Source: Hydrogenophilales bacterium RIFOXYD1_FULL_62_11 | GTDB taxonomy: Bacteria > Pseudomonadota > Gammaproteobacteria > Burkholderiales > Thiobacillaceae | Reading direction: 5' to 3' | Length of the DNA stretch: 7,002 nt | Assembly: GCA_001802655.1 (NCBI GenBank) | Contig: MGZO01000082.1 | Span: forward strand, 3,464-10,465 | Shown here: one piece after another, positions 1-5,218 of the stretch | Layout of the letters: each line of letters begins with the position of its first letter | Numbering within the stretch: position 1 is the first letter of the stretch | Translations under genes and position numbers: made by a program | Notes under the pieces: generated by a model | What the model was told of the DNA's origin: nothing | Database searches by the model: none | What the model saw: the letters and a program-made list of their open reading frames with translations, nothing else

Positions 1-308
1 TTGGGCTCGCCGCTGAAATCGTAGTAGCCGGCCAGATGCACCACCGAGGCGATGCGTTCGCCGTAGCAGGACTTCACCTCGCGAATCGCGTCGCCAACAC
101 TGTCGTCCGACGTGATGTCGCAGCGCACGCATTCCGCGTGCGCCAGCAGGCCCGACTCGCGGTCCAGCCCAACCACCCCATACTTCGCAGCCAGCGCCTT
201 GCTCAACAGCTTGCCCAGGAATCCGCTCGCACCGGTCATCAGCACGACCGGCTTTGCCGGGCCTGGATGTCTTTTGCTGTGGGTTGTGGGATCCTTTTCT
301 TCAGCCAT
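1..308 (-). CDS. NAD-dependent epimerase/dehydratase (extended SDR), N-terminal part, cut by window edge
   Basis: The reading frame is open from an ATG at 308 to the left edge, giving about 102 residues. A G-rich stretch (GCGGGGGC) just upstream can serve as ribosome binding site. Residues 21-32 form the first beta strand and glycine loop of a Rossmann fold (VVLMTGASGFLG), and the acidic residue D49 at the end of the second strand (VVGLDRES) suggests NAD rather than NADP. The sequence VVHLAGYYDFSGEP near the edge matches the usual HLAA segment of extended SDR enzymes. About 18 polar residues precede the fold, and there is no signal peptide, so it should be cytoplasmic. The catalytic YxxxK and the substrate domain lie outside the window, so the substrate cannot be named. 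It is transcribed divergently from the SDR gene at 551. The family is secure; the exact role is unknown. Confidence 0.85.
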   Translation of the reverse strand, partial: MAEEKDPTTHSKRHPGPAKPVVLMTGASGFLGKLLSKALAAKYGVVGLDRESGLLAHAECVRCDITSDDSVGDAIREVKSCYGERIASVVHLAGYYDFSGEP

Positions 309-330
309 GCGGCCCCCGCTCAGTGATCGC

Positions 331-363
331 TCATTCGTCCATTGTTCGCGCTCGTGACCTCAT
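331..363 (-). other. possible 10-codon upstream ORF ahead of the epimerase gene
   Basis: On the minus strand an ATG at 363 is preceded by GGAGG with a 5-base spacer and opens a frame of ten codons (MRSRARTMDE) ending in TGA at 331. The epimerase ATG follows 22 bases later in another frame. The ribosome binding site is better than many real ones here. However, the peptide has no regulatory codon run and could be chance in G+C-rich DNA. It may be a leader peptide or nothing. Confidence 0.15.
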
Positions 364-493
364 CGCGCCCTCCTGCAGGCGCTCGTGTTTGCGCATAGGC
401 TCGCCCCGCGGATCGTCGCCCATGCACGATCGATCTCCGATACCCTCTGCAGTAAAGACGACGCTAAGCGCAAAGAAAAGTTGCGCATGAAGA

Positions 494-523
494 TTTCCGC
501 GGGTTTCGGTTGCCGTCTATAAC
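494..523 (+). promoter_or_regulatory. weak sigma70-like promoter candidate for the SDR gene
   Basis: TATAAC at 518-523 resembles a -10 box (5 of 6). A poor -35 (TTTCCG, 494-499, 3 of 6) lies 18 bases upstream. Initiation would fall near 530, about 20 bases before the ATG at 551. Apart from this and a 6-base inverted repeat (GATCGT 411-416, ACGATC 426-431), I see no other signal in the spacer from 364 to 550. Confidence 0.25.
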
Positions 524-550
524 GGATGGCATGACCTGGATAAATATCTG

Positions 551-1255
551 ATGCGAACAACGCCCAGTGTGATGATCACCGGCGCCAACCGCGGCCTCGG
601 GCTGGAGTGGGCGCGGCAGTATGCCGAGGCCGGCTGGCGGGTGATTGCCAACTGCCGCCGCCCCGAGGAAGCCGACGACCTGAAGGCGCTGGCCGACAGG
701 CATCCGCGGGTCAGCGTGCATCGGCTCGACGTGACCGACAGCGAGCAATTGCGCACCCTGCAGCTCGATCTGGAGGGAACCAGAGTCGACGTGCTGCTCA
801 ACAACGCGGGCGTGTATCTGGACAAGTTCATGGGGGATTTCGGCGGTATCGACTACGACGTCTGGCTGCGCACCTTCGCCGTCAATACCTTGGGGGCGGT
901 GCGGGTGAGCGAGGCTTTCGTTGGGCAGGTGGCCCGCAGCGAGAAAAAACTGGTGGTGGCGATCAGCAGTCACATGGGCTCCATCGTCGAGATCGCCGCG
1001 CCGGGCAATTACGCCTATCGCTCCAGCAAGGCGGCTCTGAATGCCGCCATGAAGGGGCTCTCACATGCGCTCGCCACACAGGGCATTGGCGTCCTGATAC
1101 TGCATCCTGGATGGGTGAAAACCCGCATGGGGGGCCCGGATTCGACGTTCACCCCCGAACAGAGCGTCCGCGGCATGCGCGCCCTGGTGGAAAACTTCAA
1201 GCCGCAGATGAACGGGCGCTTTTTCCGCCATGACGGCAGCGAGATCCCCTGGTGA
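551..1255 (+). CDS. short-chain dehydrogenase/reductase, C-factor (CsgA)/sniffer-like
   Basis: A 234-residue classical SDR oxidoreductase, of normal length for the family and probably cytoplasmic. The cofactor loop TGANRGLG is at residues 10-17, with the basic residue R14 inside it and CRRPEE at 35-40 after the second strand, both suggesting NADP(H). NNAG is at 84-87, the structural Asn is N112, and the catalytic pair is Y156/K160 (YRSSK). The active-site Ser is in the ISSHMGS segment (140-143); S143 lies the usual 13 residues before the Tyr. The C-terminal FFRHDGSEIPW resembles the ending of the CsgA/C-factor and sniffer carbonyl reductase branch. No other ATG, GTG or TTG start lies in frame between the upstream stop at 488 and 551. 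The Shine-Dalgarno is weak (GGA at 538-540). It is convergent with the damaged Spy-like gene, 30 bases away. Carbonyl reduction is a family inference; the substrate is unknown. Confidence 0.92.
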   Translation: MRTTPSVMITGANRGLGLEWARQYAEAGWRVIANCRRPEEADDLKALADRHPRVSVHRLDVTDSEQLRTLQLDLEGTRVDVLLNNAGVYLDKFMGDFGGIDYDVWLRTFAVNTLGAVRVSEAFVGQVARSEKKLVVAISSHMGSIVEIAAPGNYAYRSSKAALNAAMKGLSHALATQGIGVLILHPGWVKTRMGGPDSTFTPEQSVRGMRALVENFKPQMNGRFFRHDGSEIPW

Positions 1256-1285
1256 ATGCGAGCGGAGCGATGACCGGCGGCCCCC

Positions 1286-1569
1286 TCATTGGGTCTTGGG
1301 TGCTGCCCACCCCTTCCGCCAATAGGTCCGCTGTTTTTCCTGCTGCTCCTTGGTCAGGATGGCCTCCATGCGTTTCTGGGCTTCCACCGAGCTGTCGTAC
1401 ATTTTTTGCTGGAGCTTGCCGAATTCCTTGTAGGTTGCGTCGATGGCCGCGTTGTCCCGCTTCGGTGCCTGGTACAGGGCACACAGCTTGGCCTGTTGGT
1501 TCATCATGTCGCGCATCATGGCCCAGTGTGATTTGCGGGTTTCATCCTGAAATGTCGTGCGTTGTTCAT
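1286..1569 (-). pseudogene. Spy/CpxP-like periplasmic chaperone or metal-sensor gene, signal peptide lost and frame broken
   Basis: The coding body encodes about 90 residues typical of the Spy/CpxP LTxxQ family: HWAMMRDMMNQQAKL, then KRDNAAIDATYKEFGKLQQKM, then the LTKEQQ motif and YWRKGW close to the end. Such proteins are periplasmic, helical, and act as chaperones or metal/stress sensors. A strong ribosome binding site (AAAGGAA) sits 6 bases before an ATG at 1569. From that ATG the frame gives only 17 codons (starting MNNARHFRMK) and stops at TGA, while the conserved body lies in another frame. In the body's own frame, the upstream region up to a TTG at 1711 is proline-rich, has no hydrophobic stretch and no plausible start. 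The simplest reading is an out-of-frame internal deletion that removed the signal peptide and first helix. Alternatives are a sequencing error, or a cytoplasmic remnant started at the ATGs near 1516-1519. Confidence 0.55.
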
Positions 1570-1700
1570 GGCAGTTTCCTTTCGCGGTGGGGGGATGAAA
1601 CGTTTGGCCGGGAGGCCACCCTTGTTCCGGGGGTTGGCGATCAGATACGTCAGCAAATGGGTTCGGGGAAAAGGTCAGTTCGGTTGGACTGGGTCTGAGA

Positions 1701-1722
1701 CAAGGCTTCAAAAATAGCCTTG
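1701..1722 (-). repeat. inverted repeat, possible weak terminator after the phosphodiesterase gene
   Basis: CAAGGCT (1701-1707) and AGCCTTG (1716-1722) form a perfect 7-base stem with an 8-base loop. It lies about 30 bases past the phosphodiesterase stop on the minus strand. No T-run follows, so intrinsic termination would be inefficient at best. Confidence 0.25.
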
Positions 1723-1724
1723 CA

Positions 1725-1758
1725 AGCCAGACTATAGTCAGGCTCGCATGAATTACAA
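1725..1758 (-). promoter_or_regulatory. dyad element overlapping a possible promoter for the Spy-like gene
   Basis: Bases 1725-1744 (AGCCAGACTATAGTCAGGCT) are a 20-base dyad with one mismatched pair, including the perfect core GACTATAGTC. It has no loop, which suits a DNA-binding site better than an RNA hairpin. On the minus strand, TATAGT (1736-1731) can act as -10 with TTGTAA (1758-1753) as -35 at a 16-base spacing. The -35 would overlap the phosphodiesterase stop codon. An operator over the -10 box would fit a repressed gene, but no regulator is visible. Confidence 0.3.
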
Positions 1759-2940
1759 ATGGAGCGGCGCAACGACGAGCGGCACGATCATCTCCGCCGC
1801 GCTGAGCCCGCCATGCACACCGATGTGGGTGTGGCGTTCCTCACCCTTGAGCCAGTCGCGCAGGATGGCGCGGCCGCGGGGAATGAGGACGTAGTCGCCG
1901 ATGCGGTCGTGCAGGGCAGGGTGGACTTCGCCCAGCCCCAGCCAGCCCTGCTGCAGGATGGCCTCGCTCTTGAGCACGTGGACCCGGTCTGCCAGCTGCT
2001 CACGCATGTATTGCTCGAATTGCGCTTCCCGGCCTGCGCGCACGTAAGCGTAGGACATGCGCGGTTCGCCGCACAGCGGCAGCAGCAGGGTTTCGCGCAG
2101 GCCGGGGTGGTCGTCGAGGTCGATGGTCTCCTCCGCCGAGGTGTCGATGAAGCCATGGTCGGCCGTGACGACGATGCGGCTGCCGCTGTCGCGCGCCACA
2201 TTTACCAACTGGGCGAAGCCGGCGTCGAGCGCGGTAAAAGCCTCCGCCACCTGCGGGCTGTGGATGCCGTATTCGTGCGCCAGGCTGTCGTGCTGCGGCC
2301 AGTAGGCATGGATGTAGCTGCGCGGGGCGTCGTGGCGCAACAGTTCGGTGATGAGGGCGAACATCTCGTCCAGGCTTGCGTAGCCGTGCCGCGTTGCCTT
2401 GCCCGAAAGCGCGGCGTTGAAATCCGAATGAATGATGTGCTGCGGGCTGACGACGTGGCAGGGCAGGGGCAGGCGGTCGTACAGCGGGGTGAGGTCGAAC
2501 AAAGTCGCCGGGGTGACGCCGGCATGGTGCAGGCTACGGCGCCCGGCGCGCAGGCGAAAGGGCAGTGGCGCGGCGATGGCGCCGATCTCGCGGAAATACA
2601 TGTGCCAGCCGGTCAGCCCGTGCTGCTGCGGGGCGAGGCCGGTGAGGAAGGTGGGGATGGCGCTCGCCGTGGTGGAGGGAAAGACCGAGGTGAGCGGACT
2701 GTGCAGATGCTGGCGCAAGACGCTGTCGTGGCTGATCAGATAGTCGTGGCCCAGCCCGTCGACGACTAGCAGCACCAGATGCCGCGCGTCGGCCAGCGCT
2801 TCGGGCGGCAGCGCCGTCAAGGGTGCATAGGGGCTGCTTCCACCGAGGGCAGCGGTGAGGGAGCTCATGAGATTGACCAGACTGCCGCCGCGATAGTCGG
2901 GCAGAGTGAGAGCCGGGTCAAAGCTGGATTTGGGTGTCAT
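1753..2940 (-). CDS. alkaline phosphatase superfamily hydrolase (type I phosphodiesterase/nucleotide pyrophosphatase-like)
   Basis: A 395-residue protein with the two-metal site of the alkaline phosphatase superfamily. In order: VVDGLG with metal ligand D61; the nucleophile region SVFPSTTAS (residues 85-93; T90 or T91 is the likely nucleophile, which I cannot settle from sequence alone); WPQHDSLAH with the D218xxxH222 pair; TADHG with D261/H262; and HIGVHGGLS with H376. All expected metal-binding positions are present, so it should be active. There is no signal peptide or membrane segment, which suggests a cytoplasmic enzyme, unlike secreted phosphodiesterases. The ATG at 2940 is the only start after an in-frame stop about 25 bases upstream, and no clear Shine-Dalgarno precedes it. 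It lies 115 bases downstream of the DUF2934 gene on the same strand. The substrate (nucleotide, phosphonate or other phosphodiester) is not predictable. Confidence 0.88.
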   Translation of the reverse strand: MTPKSSFDPALTLPDYRGGSLVNLMSSLTAALGGSSPYAPLTALPPEALADARHLVLLVVDGLGHDYLISHDSVLRQHLHSPLTSVFPSTTASAIPTFLTGLAPQQHGLTGWHMYFREIGAIAAPLPFRLRAGRRSLHHAGVTPATLFDLTPLYDRLPLPCHVVSPQHIIHSDFNAALSGKATRHGYASLDEMFALITELLRHDAPRSYIHAYWPQHDSLAHEYGIHSPQVAEAFTALDAGFAQLVNVARDSGSRIVVTADHGFIDTSAEETIDLDDHPGLRETLLLPLCGEPRMSYAYVRAGREAQFEQYMREQLADRVHVLKSEAILQQGWLGLGEVHPALHDRIGDYVLIPRGRAILRDWLKGEERHTHIGVHGGLSAAEMIVPLVVAPLHL

Positions 2941-3055
2941 GCTGTTTCGCGATTCCGGGCGTTCTCAAGTGCAATGGCCGCATAGGGCAGGCTGCCAGGT
3001 GGCGCACCCTGCGGGCGACGTCCACGCTGCATGACGGACAGCGATCAGGGCGGGC

Positions 3056-3412
3056 CTATTCCCTGAAAGGTGCCTTTTCCGGCTCGATACTTTCGATCTG
3101 CGGAATGGCGTTTTGCGGATGCTGCCGGATGGCTCGCTTCAGTTCGTCGTCCATGCGGGCGCCGTGGGCGCTGCTCTGCTGAATGGCGGTATCCGCTGGA
3201 AATGCCTGCGAAGCGGACGCGATGCGCTCAATCTCGGCTTCGGCGGCAAGCCAGTCTTCCAGGGCATGCCCATGGGCGTACCCCCGCTTTGCGAAATGGT
3301 AGTAGGCCGCGTCGCGAATCATCGCCTCGCGCTGCTCCAGGCTGAAAACGGCCCGCCAGGAAATGTCGGGAGCATTGTGTGGGTCAACAGGTGCGTGGGT
3401 CGGGTTGGTCAT
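3056..3412 (-). CDS. DUF2934 domain-containing small protein
   Basis: A 118-residue protein of unknown function. Residues about 27-62 (REAMIRDAAYYHFAKRGY, then HALEDWLAAEAEIERI) match the DUF2934 pattern: an Ala/Tyr-rich helix, a Gly turn, then an acidic helix with the LEDWLAAEAE signature. Both flanks look disordered: the first 20 residues are rich in Pro, Asn and His, and the tail is polar with several Pro and Glu. There is no signal peptide. The frame can be extended to an ATG at 3427 or a TTG at 3433, but a GGAGG 8 bases before the ATG at 3412 fixes the start there. It sits between the wall-enzyme pair and the phosphodiesterase, all on the minus strand with gaps over 100 bases, so co-transcription is uncertain. 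The domain call is good; the function is unknown. Confidence 0.82.
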   Translation of the reverse strand: MTNPTHAPVDPHNAPDISWRAVFSLEQREAMIRDAAYYHFAKRGYAHGHALEDWLAAEAEIERIASASQAFPADTAIQQSSAHGARMDDELKRAIRQHPQNAIPQIESIEPEKAPFRE

Positions 3413-3420
3413 GTTTTCAT

Positions 3421-3425
3421 CCTCC
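3421..3425 (-). promoter_or_regulatory. ribosome binding site that sets the DUF2934 start
   Basis: GGAGG on the minus strand, 8 bases from the ATG at 3412. The alternative in-frame ATG at 3427 overlaps this site and has no Shine-Dalgarno of its own, so 3412 is preferred. Confidence 0.65.
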
Positions 3426-3447
3426 ATCGTCAAAGATCAAGGAGCCC

Positions 3448-3464
3448 GGCGAGGCGGCCTCGCC
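3448..3464 (-). repeat. GC hairpin in the DUF2934 5' leader
   Basis: GGCGAGG (3448-3454) and CCTCGCC (3458-3464) are perfect complements around a 3-base loop. The hairpin lies about 36 bases upstream of the DUF2934 start and 88 bases past the end of the endopeptidase gene. It has no T-run. It may stabilise or end the upstream transcript, or shape the DUF2934 leader. Confidence 0.35.
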
Positions 3465-3511
3465 CGCAGTCGAAATGTGCCGCGTCTGAATGAGCTGCCT
3501 GACTCAATATA

Positions 3512-3525
3512 GCCGGTTCGCCGGC
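3512..3525 (-). terminator. possible weak terminator after the endopeptidase gene
   Basis: GCCGG and CCGGC pair around a 4-base loop (CGAA on the minus strand), beginning about 26 bases past the endopeptidase stop. The following TATATT is A/T-rich but not a real T-run. That same TATATT could be a -10 box for the DUF2934 gene, although I found no good -35 at the right spacing. Confidence 0.25.
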
Positions 3526-3551
3526 GGGCAGATTCAAGATGGGTCAGGCCA

Positions 3552-4097
3552 TCAGGCGCCCCAGGTTCGCACGCGCCCCACATCCAGATGCACAAAATCG
3601 GAATTCGGGTAGTAGCCGACGCCGCCGCCTTTCAGCATGAGCCCGGTTCGGCGCAGGTCGGCCAGCGCAACGCCGGGCAGGCGGATGTCGATGGCCTTAC
3701 CCTGCATGTGCAGGCTGCCCTTGGCGACCCCGGAAGAGTGGCCGGCCAGCATCTGGTTGCTGGCCGGTGAACGGTAGCCGGAAATGACCTGAAACGGCTG
3801 TGACGTGCCGAGCGTGGTCTGAACGCGATGCAGCAGATCAAGCAGGCCGGTATCGATGGCGGCGATCTGATCGGCGCGGTGGTCACGCAGGACGCGGTTG
3901 ATCTCGGCAAGGGATTCCGCCACGTAATCGCCTTCGATCCAGTAAGGCAGGTCGAGCTTCTCGCCGGTATGCAGGTTGTTGAAACTCAGCCGGCGCTCGG
4001 GCATGAGCCGTCCCCGGTTGGCGAATGCCGGCAACGGCAGGGCAGCGGCAAGCAGGCCCAGTTTGAGAAAGCTGCGGCGATTGAGGGGATGTTTCAC
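3552..4097 (-). CDS. Tat-exported YcbK/MepK-like (DUF882, M15-type) murein endopeptidase
   Basis: A 181-residue protein of the DUF882/YcbK family. The E. coli member MepK cleaves 3-3 and 4-3 peptidoglycan cross-links in the periplasm. The N-terminus has a twin-arginine signal (NRRSFLKLG, residues 6-14), then a hydrophobic stretch and PAFA before a likely cleavage near residue 26. The M15-type site is complete: SGYRS at 106-110, H130 in SLHMQG, D137 in AIDIRL, and H170 in DFVHLDVG, so H130, D137 and H170 are the expected zinc ligands. The start is GTG at 4097, with AAAGGAA a few bases upstream. Its first bases overlap the stop of the L,D-transpeptidase (GTGA), which indicates translational coupling. 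The family is certain; MepK-like specificity is inferred from the family and neighbour. Confidence 0.92.
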   Translation of the reverse strand: MKHPLNRRSFLKLGLLAAALPLPAFANRGRLMPERRLSFNNLHTGEKLDLPYWIEGDYVAESLAEINRVLRDHRADQIAAIDTGLLDLLHRVQTTLGTSQPFQVISGYRSPASNQMLAGHSSGVAKGSLHMQGKAIDIRLPGVALADLRRTGLMLKGGGVGYYPNSDFVHLDVGRVRTWGA

Positions 4098-5008
4098 GGT
4101 GTTCCTTTCACTCCATTGCGTGGCAGGCGGCTCACGTCACGGGCAAGGCCATCCTGCGCTGCGATCACTTCGTTTGCCCGGGGCCAGTCGATGGCCTGGC
4201 TCAAGCCATGGGCTTCAGCCATGTCACGAACAATCGACGCCGGATCAACGCTCTTGTTGTAAATATCCGGATGAACTTCGAGCAGGATGCGCCCGTCTTC
4301 GGTAACCGCCAGCAAAACCGGCTGGTAAACAAGCTGACCGGTTTGTCCGACCCAGGTTCGCTCGAAAAGTTCGGCGATATCGTCTGGATGCAGGCGGATG
4401 CAGCCATGGCTGCGGAACTGGTACACGCTCGATGGCGCGATGGTGCCGTGGATGCCGTAACCCCACACACTCAACCCGAGCCAGTGCGTGCCGAGGGGAT
4501 TGTCAGGGCCGGGTGGCACCTCCAGCCGCACGACTTTCCCCTCGCGGCGCATTTCCTCCTGGATGGAGGTGGGCACCACCCAGGTCTTGTTCTTTACCCG
4601 CGAAACGATCTCGAACTCGCCTCTTGGCGTGTGCGTGGCGGGCTTGCCGAGGCCGACGGGGTAAGCGTCCAGCAGGCGACCCTGACTGAAGTGGAACAGC
4701 ATGCGTTGCGGAATGTTGATGAGAAGGCCGTCGTCGAGCGTCGCCGGAACGATATGGGGGTTGTGGATGCGAAAACGCTGGCCGGGATAGATGAGCGCTG
4801 CGTAAGGAACCGCGTTGTCCTGTGCCAGAAGAGGGGGCGGGAGACCAAAACGGGCACCGATGGCGATCATGAAATCGCCCGGTTGAACAATGTATTCGCT
4901 GTCGCCTCCGGTTACCTGGTGCGAAAGCGGCGGCAGATCATTTGCAAGGGCAGCAAGGCTGAAGCCTGCAAGCAGGCAGGCGAGAAGTCGGGAGGCAAGC
5001 AGGATCAT
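4094..5008 (-). CDS. LysM and YkuD-domain L,D-transpeptidase (ErfK/YbiS type)
   Basis: An exported L,D-transpeptidase of 304 residues as called. Family members form 3-3 peptidoglycan cross-links or attach wall proteins, using an active-site Cys. From the chosen start, residues 1-22 are a signal peptide ending ALA before Asn-Asp. A LysM-type domain (EYIVQPGDFMIAIGARFG and on to PGQRFRI) spans about 38-81. The YkuD domain runs from about residue 95 to 232, with H187-G188 and the signature SHGCIRL holding catalytic C203. The frame extends to an ATG at 5062, adding 18 polar residues. I prefer 5008 because it gives a compact signal peptide and because a 27-base dyad covers the upstream ATG, but neither start has a good ribosome binding site. 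From the upper start, LLAC could be read as a lipobox, a less likely alternative. The last four bases overlap the endopeptidase gene. Confidence 0.9.
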   Translation of the reverse strand: MILLASRLLACLLAGFSLAALANDLPPLSHQVTGGDSEYIVQPGDFMIAIGARFGLPPPLLAQDNAVPYAALIYPGQRFRIHNPHIVPATLDDGLLINIPQRMLFHFSQGRLLDAYPVGLGKPATHTPRGEFEIVSRVKNKTWVVPTSIQEEMRREGKVVRLEVPPGPDNPLGTHWLGLSVWGYGIHGTIAPSSVYQFRSHGCIRLHPDDIAELFERTWVGQTGQLVYQPVLLAVTEDGRILLEVHPDIYNKSVDPASIVRDMAEAHGLSQAIDWPRANEVIAAQDGLARDVSRLPRNGVKGTP

Positions 5009-5041
5009 CTGGGTGGATTTATTATCGGGATGTATTCGGGC

Positions 5042-5068
5042 CACGCCATGTGCCTGGCGCATGGCGTG
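5042..5068. repeat. 27-base near-perfect dyad at the transpeptidase 5' end
   Basis: CACGCCATG (5042-5050) and CATGGCGTG (5060-5068) are perfect inverted repeats. The nine bases between them continue the symmetry at 3 of 4 pairs, so 12 of 13 positions match around base 5055. On the minus strand a TAAAAT -10-like box (5074-5069) ends right beside it, so the dyad would cover the first transcribed bases. That is the place of an operator, or of a 5' leader hairpin. I could not find a good matching -35. Confidence 0.5.
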
Positions 5069-5080
5069 ATTTTATCCGCC

Positions 5081-5138
5081 ATACCGGCGGTTCGCTGCAC
5101 CATGGATCCGTGCTGACACGACAGCCGGCGGCCGGTAT
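5081..5138. repeat. 8-base inverted repeat in the divergent promoter region
   Basis: ATACCGGC (5081-5088) and GCCGGTAT (5131-5138) are perfect inverted copies with 42 bases between. The right arm overlaps the -10 box of the rightward promoter. It could be a paired binding site serving both directions, but arms of this length are not rare in G+C-rich spacers. Confidence 0.25.
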
Positions 5139-5141
5139 AAG
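5113..5141 (+). promoter_or_regulatory. sigma70-like promoter for the transporter/GNAT pair
   Basis: CTGACA (5113-5118) and TATAAG (5136-5141) each match the consensus at 5 of 6 positions with a 17-base spacer. Initiation would be near 5148, giving a leader of about 70 bases before the ATG at 5219. This is the best promoter match in the window. Confidence 0.5.
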
Positions 5142-5151
5142 GACACACCCG

Positions 5152-5191
5152 CGGTTTGTGCGTGCCGCCGCCGCCGCACAGCGTTTTTTTT
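5152..5191 (+). terminator. terminator-like hairpin and T8 tract in the transporter leader (possible attenuator)
   Basis: TGTGCG (5157-5162) pairs perfectly with CGCACA (5175-5180) around a GCC-repeat loop. A wobble pair, a small bulge and two further pairs can extend the stem to 5152-5183, directly followed by eight T's (5184-5191). No rightward gene ends nearby, and the structure lies between the promoter candidate at 5113-5141 and the start codon at 5219. It would therefore act on the transporter's own transcript. No ligand-binding fold or leader peptide is evident. Confidence 0.4.
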
Positions 5192-5218
5192 GACAACCTG
5201 CACGATGCCCATTTCGAT

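Noticed and set aside
464..973. 169-codon minus-strand frame across the SDR start and spacer
   Set aside because: It overlaps the conserved cofactor and NNAG regions of the SDR on the other strand and shows no domain of its own.
1759..2769. 336-codon open frame on the plus strand opposite the phosphodiesterase
   Set aside because: The minus strand encodes a protein with a complete metal site. The plus-strand frame has no recognisable domain and is a typical antisense shadow in G+C-rich DNA.
4208..5116. 302-codon plus-strand frame opposite the transpeptidase
   Set aside because: It shows no family features, while the opposite strand carries LysM and YkuD motifs in a single clean frame.
5164..5177. 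Run of GCC/CCG triplets as a possible phase-variable repeat
   Set aside because: Only four to five triplets, and they lie outside the chosen coding region, so slippage would not switch the frame. It is better read as the loop of the leader hairpin.
5190..5218. Perfect TTGACA at 5190-5195 as a -35 box
   Set aside because: At 17 bases downstream there is only TTCGAT (3 of 6), and initiation would fall inside the transporter coding region. The pair at 5113-5141 fits better.
5156..5218. N-terminal extension of the transporter from a TTG start
   Set aside because: The added 21 residues are Pro-rich, run through the hairpin and T8 tract, and are not expected in the family.
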